A DNA stretch of 64,000 nt from Hericium rajendrae (Eukaryota; Basidiomycota; Agaricomycetes; Russulales; Hericiaceae): NCBI GenBank assembly GCA_033439255.1, contig JAVRDV010000017.1:310001-374000 (forward strand), in the 5' to 3' direction. Position 1 is the stretch's first letter; each line of letters begins with the position of its first letter. Shown here piece after piece: positions 35,529 to 48,074 of the stretch. Made by a program: the position numbers and the translations under genes. The notes under the pieces are model-generated. The model worked only from the letters and a program-made list of their open reading frames with translations. It did no database searches and had not been told where the DNA came from.

Positions 35529-36844
35529 TGAATGGAAAAGTAACAAGCATTTATGTGTCCAAGGTGAAACACGGTGGGTCCATGTTACCCGTCAATGCGC
35601 AATGAAGTGACCCTTATACCTGTTCAGGACCACCAACACAGTTCTCCAAACTTCAGGAACTACTTCAAGATGAGACTGTGCAGATGTTGAGCAAGCAGGG
35701 CACTGCGGGATGGGTTTCTGTTATCAATGACGGGTTGCGTATGGAGGCAGAACAGTGAGTGTATCGGTCATGCGGGTATTTTCCTGTTTCTAATGCTTTG
35801 CAGATCTCGTCTTCAGACATTGGCATCTATCAAAGGACGTACGCCTGGGGAACAGGAACGTTTGGAAGTTGGTCGTCTCAAATTTCGGAATGAGCTTGAT
35901 ACATGGCGGTCACGTCAATTAATGTTATTTCCTGCTCTCCACCGCATGCTCGTTGTTGACGAAGACGACGAGCCCGAAAACATCAAGCTACTGCTGCCAT
36001 CATCATTCAACGAACCTATGAGGAAGGCCCAGGGCTTGGATGATGTGGTTGTGATAGAGCGCGGGCTGCGGATTGGTCAAGCCCATGACGTCCTTCGAGA
36101 TGTCCGGCATGCCATCAAGATGTTCAACTATAACCTGAAGTTCAAGAAAAGCAACATCTTCAATCAGGGGCCGACAACACGAGCTCAGGCTTTTCTTCGT
36201 GACCTGAAACGTGACCAAGTAAGCGTGGCAGATAAGTATCGTCGTGCTCGTGCGGCTTTGGTACGTTTGGGTATGGCCGAAGATGATCACGTACTGCAGC
36301 CTTTAAAGAACGAGGACCTTTGGATGAAGGACATTACTCAACCTCGACGGACAGGTAAGTGCAATGTCCATTATAAGTCACTTGTCCTGATCATATACCC
36401 AGGGGATGCGGGAAAGCAAGATCCTTGGTTTTGGACAGTGGTTGGTCCATCCGCACTGACTGAGGAGGAGCAAGCAGAGTGGAGTATGGAAAGTACGTAT
36501 AATTTTCTTTTGTTTCACTCTATATATTGACTTGAACAGGTGAACGTGTGAAGTGGTTCCGCGACCGGGCAGATTGCCACCGCTGGCGAGAAGAGATCGA
36601 CATAACCGATCAGGAGTTTACCAACACTAAACGCTCCCATACGGCAATGAGCGTGGCCTGGAGTGCTTTGGCATCGAAGGCGAAGGAGCATGGTGCAGCA
36701 GCATACGCGCACAAGCACAGCTCAATGTATGGGGAATTGGCTAAAGATGCAGCTTCGTTCCATACGAGTGCTCTTGATAAGGCAAAAGAACTGAAGGTAC
36801 GTGTACTGCTAGGATTACAATGGATTCGATGACCGATTCCTTAT

Positions 36845-37303
36845 GCATAGGTGAATGAGACCGAAGAGGATTTCAATACTGGTGGATAGATAAGACTTAA
36901 GGTGGATTGTGTATGGATAAGATTACATGCCATCGGATTGCTACATGGATCGGGTCGGATGGATTGTTTATGGTTTATGTATCTGAGCATGGGATTGAGA
37001 TTTGAGGGAAGGATGGGATTGGATTGGATTGAAACCGATATGCTAAGTATGTAGTTAGGATTGACTCAAATTACATCGGATTTGAATGGATTAATCTGAT
37101 GGTTGTCCTAACCTCATATGCCTGATATTTTTCTGCACAAACTCGGATTGGATTGGATTGGATTCCTATCAGATGGTAGTAGTATCTACATGTATAAGGT
37201 ATCAGATTCCATTTCTATGCCCTCTATAACCCCCCTACAACTCATGGGTCAGATCGATCCATAGCCCCTTACAACTTATGGGATGGCTTAATCCTATGAT
37301 ATG
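36845..37303 (-). repeat. KDZ-A right terminal inverted repeat
   Basis: Partner of 11,933-12,395. It begins inside the last exon of the KDZ-A transposase, so the terminus and the C-terminal codons overlap. It runs through GGATTGGATTGGATT words to GGGATGG at 37,286 and a 17-bp outer tail. Confidence 0.75.
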
Positions 37304-37311
37304 CAGCTGGT
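37304..37311 (+). repeat. Target-site duplication of KDZ-A, right
   Basis: Exact copy of CAGCTGGT at 11,925-11,932. Confidence 0.75.
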
Positions 37312-37559
37312 GATACAACAGAATGAATGGCGACCAGAAGTATGCAGAGAATCTCCAGACATGGCTGCTTGAAGATGTTACAGGCATGGGGTACGGTCTT
37401 TTGGATAAGGTTGTAGCATTGCTCGTATTCTGATACAGAACGAGGAGCCTCTCATCACCAGCATCACCTCTCTATTGATGTAGAGCATCCATACAAGCAG
37501 TGGTGAGTTCATGGCTGACCAACCAATGTAGGTATCACAGTGTGGCATGAATTAGCAGT

Positions 37560-38830
37560 TAATAGACATTGTATGTAGTATGCTAAGGGATGAGCATGTG
37601 CAATCTATAATGTGCATTGGCCAACCATACCAGCATACTATGGTATACTATTTCATATGTTGGCCAACCATAGGGGCATGTCATGGTAAAGTGAGTCAGA
37701 CATTGGCCAACCATGCTGGTATGGTACGGGAGAATGAACATGTGCATTGACTAATCAATGTCGCACGGTATAGTATGGTCCTTCAGATGTTGACCAACCA
37801 TAGCAGCATGCCAGGGTAAAGTGAGTCAAGCATTGGCCAACTATGCAGCCATAGTATAGGAGAACGAACATGTGCATTGGCCAACCAATATCGCATGATA
37901 TAAAGATGTTGGCCAACCATAGCAGCATGCCAAGATAAAGTGAGTCAAGCATTGGTCAACTATGCAGCCATGATACAAGAGAATGAATATGTACATTGGC
38001 CAACCAATGTTGCATAGTATAATAGTATCTTTGGCTGTTGGCCAACCATGTGGGCATGATATTGAAGAGAGAATATGTGAGTTGGCCAACCATACATGAC
38101 ACAGAAGAATGAATATTTGTGTTGGCCAATCAATGTCACATGGTATAGTATAGTACTTCGGACGTTGACCAACCATAGTGGGATGATGATGTAGGCAGGA
38201 TGTACATGTGTGGCCAACCATGGTGGCATGCCACAGTAAAATATGTTAGAGGCTGGCCAACCAAGGCACAATAGTGGAGTATATAATATCAGACACTGGC
38301 CAGCCAAGCTAGAATAGTTGAGTCAAATATAGTAGAACATTGACCAACCATGGCAGCATGATTGAGTTATTTCAGCACAATGTTGGTCAACCAAGCAGAA
38401 TGCTACTGTATAAATATACGGAACATTGATCAACCACAGTGGCATGCCATAGTTAAAGATATGTGAGGTTGGCCAATCAAGCTAGAATGGTAGTGTATAA
38501 TTATATGGGATGTTGATCAACCATAGCAGCATGTCGGTGCAGAAAGAATATGCACATTGGCCAATCATAAGGTCATGCAGCCTTACAGCATATTGAATAT
38601 TGGCCAAACATACTGATATGCTGCAATATGCCGTGGTAGGCTGAGGCATATTTTGCACTTGATCAGGCATATTTGATTGCAGAAATGGCATACTTGGCCA
38701 GACAATACTATATGATAACTAACTGTCAGGTATAGGGGCATAAGTGAACATTCTCGGACAATGTAGTATGACAATTAAGATTGTCATTCTGGTCATACTA
38801 CTATGACTACACTAAGACATTGGCCAATGT
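37560..38830 (+). repeat. Array of TTGGCCAACCAT-centred repeats
   Basis: More than twenty copies of TTGGCCAACCAT or one-base variants (TTGACCAACC, TTGGTCAACC) spaced irregularly about every 40-45 bp, with intervening GCATGCCA and AAAGTGAGTCA words. The core TTGGCCAA is a perfect palindrome. The array stands beside a DDE_1 transposase gene, so I infer transposase-binding subterminal repeats. Confidence 0.75.
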
Positions 38831-39399
38831 GAGCTCACCAATCTAGAATGTGATGGTGTCAGTTTGGCTCACCATTCTCATACAAGAATTAGTACTGAAT
38901 GGGCTCTGCTAACACACCATGATGGTCACTCAATCTGCTCAAGAATGGATGTCTTTGACTTGGACCATTGTCATAAGCCAGTGCTGCCCAGTGGTGAGTC
39001 CATGCACTAGAGAGTATCTTTGAGCCACAATGACTCTCAGAAAGCCATCTGGATGAGACAACACAGACAAAAAGGCCATCAACCAGCATAAGACTCACAT
39101 GGAACAGCACTAGTGTCATGCAAGGTGAGATACAAATTATGAAGGTTTCAGCAAGGGTCTCAGTGCACCGTTCGAGATATGAACAAGAAAAGAGAAGTAC
39201 AGAGAAATGCAGATGAATGCAATGGATATAAAGTAGATTTTAGGGCCGATGAAGATGCATCTTTAAAAAAATAGTGTTGCATTGCTAGGGGATGACAGAA
39301 ACACCAAGTGCAGTACAGTAGACAGGTGACTGCTGCAAAGGTAGTAGAAGGCTGTTACCTAAATTGAAAGCTATTAGCTACCAGACCACAGATTTTAAT

Positions 39400-39550
39400 A
39401 ACTATGCTTGGTCAATGTGCATATCCTTTCTGCACCGACATATCACTATGGTTGACCAACATCTCATAAAAGTATATGCTACCATTCTAACTTGATTGAC
39501 CAATGTTACATATCTTTAACTGCAGCATGCCACTGTGATTTGCCAACATT
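39400..39550 (-). repeat. Inverted copy of part of the TTGGCCAA array
   Basis: The reverse complement of this 150-bp segment aligns with 38,425-38,577, sharing ATGTCGGTGCAGAAAG, CTAGAATGGTAG-like and AGTTAAAGATATGT words. Between the arms lies about 0.8 kb of noncoding DNA. The arrangement forms a large fold-back structure upstream of the transposase gene. Confidence 0.65.
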
Positions 39551-39599
39551 GCATCCTATTGGATCCTCACTAGGTTCTGAGGCTCTTTCACTCCCGCCA

Positions 39600-42364
39600 G
39601 AGTCTGCATGGACATCCGAGATGGATGAATCATTGTCTGGTACATGCAATGCATCAATAGTGGCAAGTGATGCTGGGTATGCGAGCTCATCAGTGAAGAT
39701 GTTTGGATGCAATAATGTCAGCTTACCTTCTGAAGATGAATCAAGTTATCTTGATGACGAAGAAGAGATTGATGAACTGGAGTCATCAGAAAGCAAGGGG
39801 GAGAAAGTTGCTCAGAGTGGACAATCAGACTCGTCTGGGAAGGCAAAAATGAAGATCAGTGATTGGTTCAAACAGATCAGCAAAGATGAGTTCTGCTTAC
39901 AGACAAAGAGAGAAGTGGATCGAGCGCACGAAGAGTCTGCAGAGCTACAAGAACAAGAGAAATCTAGGCAAGCATAGAAGCTTTTCAAGAAATGCAAACG
40001 AGCATGCCAGCGGCAACAAAAGCATCGTGCACTCGTGAAAATGTCCAAACAATCAGATACACATGCACCCACAATGCTAAGAAAGGTAAGCTCGACTTCA
40101 TCACTTTCCCAAAAATTCTAGCTCTCATCTTGAATGCCCAGAGATCCTGCTTGGATGCCTTTGACATCATGACTGATGCTGCACGATCATCTACTGCTAG
40201 TTCATCTCACCAAGATCAAATTGCTGAGCTGTCTCATCCTTACCGTCAATTCAAAGAAGACAACCGCCTTCAGAAAGCTTCAGACAAGTTAGGGAGCACA
40301 GGTCGTCCAAGAGTTCAACTTCAGAAATGTGCATCGTACGTCAACTGGTTGTCTCCATTTCTTTGGACAACCATCCTTCGTGCAGCTTCAATGGTACCGA
40401 GCTGGAGCCACATGGAGATCACGAAAAAGTGCTGCCTGCTTGATCCAGTGAATTTCTCGTGGCTCTCGTCAAACACAGTCAAGAGCTGGATTTGCATCCC
40501 ATCTTCTGAGGCACAGGAATGCAGCGAGAAACCTGGCTTCAAGGCATCTGTTCTCATACGAGCTGAGCATGGTAACCAACCAGGTGGTGTGACCACATGG
40601 GTTGGAATTTTGGTACGCATGCATTGTCCATGATTTTGCTACCTTCTGATCAATCTTGATACCAGGTCCAATATCCTGGTGCTACTCAGCAAATCCTGAC
40701 ATGGCTACAAGAGCTTCGTCAAATTGGTGCTCCTCTCCATCTCGAATCCATACGAGGCCTTGTTAACGGTATCCTTAACTTTGTTGCCCCTCAGATCTTC
40801 GAGCATCGCTTCAAAGATGGCAGCAAGTTTTGTGTTTCGGATTCTTTCCTAAGAGGATTGCTTAAATGGGCTTTCAACTGGAGCTATTGCTGCACCACTC
40901 GGGCAGCTCAAAAGTTGCCTCCGAATTATGAGGAGCTCACCAAGAAGGCATTCTTATGCATCGCTTACATTGTCAAGGAGGATGACATTCCGAGCAGCTG
41001 TATTGTCAATACCGATCAAACTCAGTCCCCTTATGCTCACGGAACTGACACAACATGGACGGAGCAAGGCACAAAACAAGTTGACGTTGTGGGCTCCGAA
41101 GAGAAGCATGCATTCACGCTCGTAGTAAGCGTCACAAACAATGAGGTCTTGCTTCCATTTCAGGTCATCTATAAAGGCATGACCATGGTATCCTGCCCAT
41201 CGCTGAAGTCTCCGCATTACCAGGATACACAGGCAGCGGGCTTTCGGTTTGAGCCATTGAAGACGTCTACATACTGGTTGACTCAAGAGACTATGCGGTC
41301 CTTTGTCGAGGACATCCTCGTGCCATACTTCAACACCCGAAAGCAGGTGGAGGGTCTTCCCGCTGATCAGCACTGCATCTGGCTGATCGACTGCTGGTCT
41401 GTCCATCGCTCGGATAAATTTCTTTACTGGATGCAGCATAACTTTCCCTGGATCACTGTTCTCTTCGTTCCTGCAGGTTGCACAGTGATCTTCCAGCCAT
41501 GTGATGTTGGCATGCAGCGACTTCTCAAGCTCTCGATAAAGCAAAGCTCACACGAGGACATTGTTACAGAAGTTGCCACAAAACTCAACACTGGTACCCC
41601 GATCTCAAAACTGCTGCTTGCAAAGGATATTGCGACCTTGCGAAATCATACTGTCAAGTGGCTATGGAATGCATACACGTTCATGAGCTGTGAGGACTTG
41701 ATAAAAAAGGTGAGTGTCCCTTCTACTGCAACTGCACGTCACACTGATGATTCAGCAGGCTTTTTCCATGTGTACCACTGCTAACGGCACCCTAAATCTC
41801 TCTTTTGAAAGTCTTACATCGCACCAGGCTTGTGACATTCTTCGCAGGCTGCCCGAGACTGACCCAGATTTTTACGAGGAGCTCACTCACAGTCGACTTC
41901 AACGGTCGACGGCTCCGACCGTGGTTCCTCCACCTAATGGGCCCTTACAGGAGGATCAGGAGAACAACGGAGATTACGACGATGACAGTGCACTCTCACT
42001 TCAAGACATACTCGAATGTGTCATGAGTGGACCCACAGTTATCCCACAGTCAGAGGACAATGTCCTGCAAGATTCACATTGGGGGAAGAATTCGAAATCG
42101 AAGTCGAAGTCGAAATCAAAATCGCAGCACGCCCAGTGCGTCCCTGATGACACCACGAGTCTCGTCCTTACAGGCAAAGTGGAGGTCCTTTACGACTCTC
42201 CTGACCAGGTCCTGACGTTGGGCGACACCGCTGATGAGGGTGGAAATAAAGAGAGGCCGCAGAAGCACATCAGAAAGGGCGAGAGTGAGCAGTTTTGGGT
42301 GCATAGCTCAGAGGACCACCATAACCGGGGTGATTCTGGGTTGATGATTGAAAAAAGTGACTAG
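39600..42364 (+). CDS. DDE_1 (pogo/Fot-like) transposase
   Basis: The core runs from about 40,041 (MSKQSDTH) through a 56-bp intron to exon 40,142-40,611, an intron and then a long exon to 41,709. A DNA-binding helical region (FLRGLLKWAFNWSYCCTTRAAQKLP) precedes the catalytic domain. The three acidic residues appear in VNTDQTQ (about 41,010), WLIDCWSVHRSD (about 41,390) and FQPCDVGMQR (about 41,500), a DDD set typical of DDE_1 proteins. After an intron the last exon encodes an acidic, Lys-Ser repeated tail ending at 42,364. An upstream open segment (39,492-39,975, acidic) ends in TAG in frame with the core, so either the protein starts at 40,041 or the N-terminus is broken there. Confidence 0.8.
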
Positions 42365-42794
42365 AAACATGCTATCTACATCCTCCGTAAGGTAGAAGGT
42401 CTTTTGAGAGCTTAGAAAGGCTTCAAAACTGTAAACTAGAAACCTAGAAAATTTCGCGCTGGCTTATTGTGACTGGTGACAATTCCATGGATTTTGCACT
42501 GGCTATGGGCCTGTGACCTGTGATGCGAGAAATGGTCGAAAGGGTACAGTATTGGATATTGGCCAAGCATACTGGTATGCTGTGAGATGCCATAGTGTAC
42601 TGGATTATGCCTTGGCCAACTGTCACAAATTGCTTCATTTCTCTTTATCTTCTTCTCTACCATCAAGGCATCATGTCAGTCTGAACAATGACAGTAAATG
42701 ATATCTATGGATAAGTGAGAAGGGAATATTATCATAGGAGAAAAGAAAAGAGTTAGTCTAAAATAAGCATATAGCAAAATGTAACTGAGAATGG
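42365..42794. other. Spacer with two TTGGCCAA words
   Basis: No gene. GATATTGGCCAAGCATACTGG near 42,553 and CTTGGCCAACTGTC near 42,610 are in the same orientation as the left array and resemble 38,590-38,650. This may be the far end of the DDE_1 element. Confidence 0.45.
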
Positions 42795-45365
42795 TCATAA
42801 CATATCAGTATCTTCATTATCATGTACACCTGTACCAGTTCCACTTTCAATATGAATTCCCTGCTGAGCCTTCTCCCATGCTGCTTTGATATGACCTGAG
42901 AAAGTTATGGCACATCCACGTGTCAAACGAGATAGAACTTTGGTTGTACCATGAGGATGCTCAGGTTGAAATATCATCATTGTACCCTGGTCTTGAGGTA
43001 CCACCACTTTGAGGCTGAGATCTACAAAATTTCCTCCAAAGCGTTGAGGATGATCAACTGGAACTGATGCATAAAATGCATCTTTTCTAGTTTTGTATCT
43101 TGTCTTCATTGCAAAAGAAGCTTCTGAAATAGTTTCAGCTCCAATAACCCAGGAGTATGCCATATTGGCACATATGGTATCAGTATGAACTGGACTAAAA
43201 TTATAATTAGCTCTAGTGCTGTTATAAAAACTTAAAACATACGCTTCATATGCTTGTGACATATAACCTTCAGGTGGTGCACGAGATGCAAGAGGAAATT
43301 GAAACTTTTTTCCTTTCAATTCAAATTCATATCCAGTTCCTGATTCAAGTATTAGAATAATATTATTAAAAAAGAAACATAAAAATATACCTTCAGCAAC
43401 ATTTCTAGTTGCAAGATGTGGCATACCTGCCTCTTCCATAATACGCTCTGTCTCTTCTACGACCTCTTTGGGCATATAGGCATGAATGAGAGCCCACATC
43501 AGAGACAATACTGCCACAGCATCTTTGTCATTTTTCACTTGAGCATCAGATGTAGGTTTGACAAAGCTACGTGCACAGCCCCATACACGTGCATGGACAG
43601 GGCCTGCATTCCAGCCAATTTGCACCATTGTGCCCTGATGTGTTGGCTAAAATTAATAATATATCAACAACCATAGATTACTATATAAATTTAGAAACAT
43701 ACTCGCACATCATGTCTTACTTTGCATGCCTCAATTATTGAGCTATTGAGAAATTCATAAAGATAATTGATCTTGTCAGAACAGTTGATAGGCATTGCTA
43801 TTTTGCATAAAACTCTCAAATGTATCAAATACACTGGATCTTTTGAATCTGATTCTAAGATTAAAGACTTAGCAAGTATCAAGTTATAATATGATAAATG
43901 GACACATTACCTTTTTGGGTATAAAAAAAAGTATGTTTGTCAGGATCAACAACATAGAAGTCGTCATTTTCATTGACAACATAGTATGGTCTCATAGGAT
44001 CATGCAGAGGCTGAAAATCATATAGGAGTGTGCCTCTTGTGATGTCAACATGTTGTGGGCTGCGTTCAATCATAACAATGTTCTCATCATTGAAAAAGTC
44101 AAGAATGGAACGTGATTCTCCTAGAAGAATGCCAAGATCACGCATCTATTATATATTATTATTAAAGAAATAACAAGTACACAATTACAATACAGAACTC
44201 ACCATATTGCGCTTGGTACCACGTCCAGCTACATTACTTGATCGACTCTTTCTATCTTTGATTATGCTGCAGTTGGTTTTGAAAATTTGCAGGGCCACCT
44301 GAAGAGGTTCACAATTATGTGCTGCACGTGGACCTTCACGTTTTACAAGCTCATGAATCATGGTAGGCTATTATATAGATTGAGAAAATTTTGCACAAAA
44401 ATCAGAGATGTATCATACCTGTAGACCCTTCAGTCCAATATTGGCAGCACATTGGATGAAAAGTGTGATAAATTTGAGATCCTGCTCTGCAAAATCCATG
44501 TTAACAAGAAGTCCAAGCCCCTCATTAGATGTTAACACTGTTTTCCCTGTTATTCAATAACATTGAGCATCACAGACATCAGTACTGAAAATCCACATTA
44601 CACTGCTCAGCTGTCTGTGACTTATTCTTTGACTTGGCTTTGGACTTAGCTTGGACAGTATGCCTGCCAGCTGGCACTGCTGTACTGGATTGCATGCTGG
44701 ATAAAGCACAGTAAGAAAGCTAACATTATATCCAATGTATCAGTGCTTACTTTTTCATCTGAATAATTAGAGATGCAGTAGGAAGCAGGAGACAGCAGCA
44801 GGAATTGAGATATATGGTCAGGCAAGGCCAAGTCAGCGAAGGTGGTGTCTGTCACCAGACGCGACATGTCACGTGTGACTGGTGCATCACACGCGAATTG
44901 CATGCCATTCGTACTCCTCCCTGCATGTCCTCCCTTTCCATTCTTAGCTGGGCTGACCTCGTGCTGTGCGTTTCGAGCAGCGTACAACAGAGGCCTGGCA
45001 TCAGAGATGGGCCTGATTGCAGCAACGAATTCCCTCACATCCACTTTCCCATTCTTCAACTGCAACGATCCATCGCCTGCCCAGTAAACTCCTTACAAGC
45101 TCTCGTCGAGCATCGATGGCGACCCGTGTCTGCGCATGCAGAACTCTGCAGACAAGCTGCCCGCCATACCATGCAGGTCCAAGGTCGACGCCCTCGCGAG
45201 GCAGATTTCGTGTGCCGTTGCTGGTACCTGGATGCGTTCTAGTAGCTGTATGATGGATGGATTTTGGTGAGTGTTCGAGCAGGATCTTGCCAGGCAGAAT
45301 CGAGACTCACTAGACCTTTCGCAGCACCTATTTGTGTCACCATCTTTCAGGATTTTGAGGCCCAT
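42795..45365 (-). CDS. TET/JBP-like 2OG-Fe(II) dioxygenase candidate
   Basis: About ten exons separated by AT-rich 45-60-bp introns, all with GT-AG ends and compatible phases. The N-terminal exons are helical (RIQVPATAHEICLARAS; start near 45,365 uncertain). A Lys-rich KAKSKNKSQ segment may act in nuclear import. The C-terminal exon carries FSPVHTDTICANMAYSW (HxD, about 43,190), GGNFVDLSLKVVVPQDQGTMMIF, EHPHGTTK (distal His, about 42,950) and RLTRGCAITFSGH (2-oxoglutarate-binding Arg). That order (HxD, GG-F, G-x-x-x-x-F, H, R, F) matches the TET/JBP oxygenase core, which oxidises 5-methylcytosine or thymine in DNA. No break is seen. It could be another 2OG oxygenase family. In fungi such genes are reported near KDZ transposons, and two KDZ elements lie 5.5 kb away. 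Confidence 0.68.
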
Positions 45366-46039
45366 CGGGGAGCGCGATCCTCGCCGATCAGCGTCGCATC
45401 GCCCGAGAATGGTGCATCCCCCTGCCACTTTTCACACCAATGCCGGAGCTCATCGCATCCCTGCAGATGTGCTGATCTGCACGCTTAGGAAGTTCGTGTC
45501 CGTCCCGAGCATCAGTGGCCCTGTGCACCGCGAGGACTGCTGGCAGGCTGCGATATGAAGTGCCTGCATCAGCTCGGCGCGCAGGCACAGACGGTACGCT
45601 ACATCCTGTTCACCTGCGCACACGTACCAACATCACAAATAGCTATCCATTGGCGATGACATGAATCCCATTGCCTTCGCAACTTTCCACGATTCGCCAC
45701 CCACTCCCGGGCAGTGAAGCTGTGCATCCTCTTTTACAGGTAAGTTCGTGTCGCCTTCCCAATGCTGCTTCACGTAAACATTGATGCTAATCCCTGTTCA
45801 GACATTACGACGTGATCGCCACGCCTGCAACCGACTGGAAAATGCCGCCGTTCACGATGAACACGCTGGACGGCTCCCTCTATGGCCGCGGCATCACCGA
45901 CGATAAGGGCCTCATGCTCACCGTCACGTGCGCAGCGGCCGAGCTACTCTCGCAGCACCGGCTCGGTATGTCTCATCGAGGGCGAGGAGGAGGCTGGCAG
46001 CGCTGGATTTGCTGAGGCCGTGAGACGGCATCAGGTGTG

Positions 46040-47160
46040 TATATGTGTGCTCAGTCTCGTTAGCCTCAAGCTCACCGCCCATGCATGCAGGCGACGTCCG
46101 CTCGCTGCCATTTCTGTCTCGAGGTCAAGGCAACATTCATGATCGCAGCATCGCGGACTCGCTATTGAGATCGGTCGATGACCTCGTCTCGAGACGGTCA
46201 CCCCGAGCTCGGGAGAAGGGCGCCCTGCTTCCGCTTTTCACACTATCGCAGGCAGCACGTCCGTCCCGACGAGCACGCGGTGGCCATGCGGAAATCGACA
46301 GTGCCGGCACAGCGATGATCGTCGTGCGAAAATTGCGACGGCGCCGCTCCAGACGTCGGCGCATGTTGTCCTTGGCGATCAACACGCAATAGGAGACATT
46401 GAGTCCGATCCGACCCCAATATCTCTGCTCTCAACGACACGCCGACGTCGCTTGGACGCCGCTACCCCGATTCTGGAACGTGCAGGGCGACGCGTTGCCC
46501 ATGCGACTGTGGCATCGCCCACCGGTCGCGTTACACGACGCCAGCCCCGCGATCTCTGCGCCATGCTGTATTGTTGATCGGGCAAAGGCCTTGCCATTGT
46601 GGCAAGTCACTCATTCTCAGGCAGCATTGTGCCTGCCACGCGTATCGCATCCGATGGAGTCACGACGAGCGTGCTCCGGAAACCTCGCCAAATTGTCCAG
46701 CTCCAGCAGAGCGTGGCCACATGCTGCCATCTTCCACGCACAGCATGGCATCATCGATGATGCCAGGAACTCCAGGATGAGTGCTCCTGCCCGTCACAAT
46801 ACCCATCGACGAGCCCGCTGTCTCCACACCATCTATCCTGCATGCAAGGTCTCACGTTCATGCACAGCATGCGGTTCCCCGCCCCGTATGCTTCGGCCAA
46901 AATCGAACCACGACATGGCTGAGCGAGGTTCTCAGTCCCTCAGCCACAACCGCGGGATCGGCACCGCAGATTCCTTAGGTCCAATCGACGCCGCTTCTGC
47001 GGACCATAAAGAGACCGATGCGTCGGTGATCGCACACCACGCCCTCGCTGACGTCGGTCAAAGCCCAGCATGCCGCCTTCAAAGCCCTGCTATCCACGAT
47101 CCTGGACCTCTGCTCGGCGCTCTGCAGCATCCGCAGACCCCATGTACCTCATCGAGGCTA
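46040..47160. other. Unidentified insert inside the DUG2 remnant
   Basis: About 1.1 kb of GC-rich DNA with one open frame of 277 codons on the plus strand (46,399-47,232) but no recognisable protein. It separates two adjacent parts of DUG2 and so is an insertion or a heavily mutated part of the gene. Confidence 0.4.
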
Positions 47161-47215
47161 ACGAGTGACCTGTCATGCATCACCTATGGTCTGCGTGGCA
47201 CCGTGCACTGCATGA

Positions 47216-47890
<675 letters not shown>

Positions 47891-48074
47891 CCCAATGCCC
47901 GTAGAACATCTACTCATTCCAAGCTTCTCTATCTCTATGACCATCTCATCGGTGGCTTGTCAACATCATATACTACTCATGAATCACACCATTCATCCTC
48001 CCCATATTGTGTACCCCTCCTCGACCCGACATCAATCATCTCAAGTTATCCGTCTCACGTTTCAATTTTTTCGC

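Larger units (their letters stand above)
20871..36892 (+). pseudogene. KDZ-A transposase, split by KDZ-B
   Basis: Multi-exon KDZ transposase on the plus strand. The likely start MSK at 20,871 is followed by TGA as codon 4, where CGA would give MSKRPR; this is a CpG-to-TpG type change. Exons then carry an acidic N-terminus, the CxC cysteine cluster (CLCHRD...CLDCWQCRPSCGQC...H, 21,240-21,350), and CPACIEPGVN. The apparent catalytic acidic residues are in LSADGNFRL (about 22,065), SYDIFCQY (about 22,545) and FGETIETAW (about 22,725). KDZ-B sits after residue block CKPVV at 23,050. The reading resumes at 35,521 as VNGKVTSIYVSKVKHG, and the C-terminal exons include QDPWFWTVVG near 36,420. Introns are 50-60 bp with GT-AG ends. 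Apart from codon 4 and the insertion, the frame is open. Confidence 0.85.
11933..37303 (+). mobile_element. KDZ-A DNA transposon (host of KDZ-B)
   Basis: About 12.9 kb of element plus the 12,470-bp KDZ-B insertion. It has inverted termini of about 450 bp, 8-bp flanking duplications, a plus-strand KDZ transposase reading toward the right end and three minus-strand accessory genes on the left. The only defects I see in its transposase are a stop at codon 4 of the apparent start and the KDZ-B insertion. It was therefore probably mobile until fairly recently. KDZ elements are known from basidiomycetes; the accessory set carried here is less familiar to me. Confidence 0.8.

Noticed and set aside
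37560-38830. CRISPR-like array
   Set aside because: Repeats are short and variable, spacing is irregular, the context is eukaryotic, and the core is a palindromic transposase-type site.
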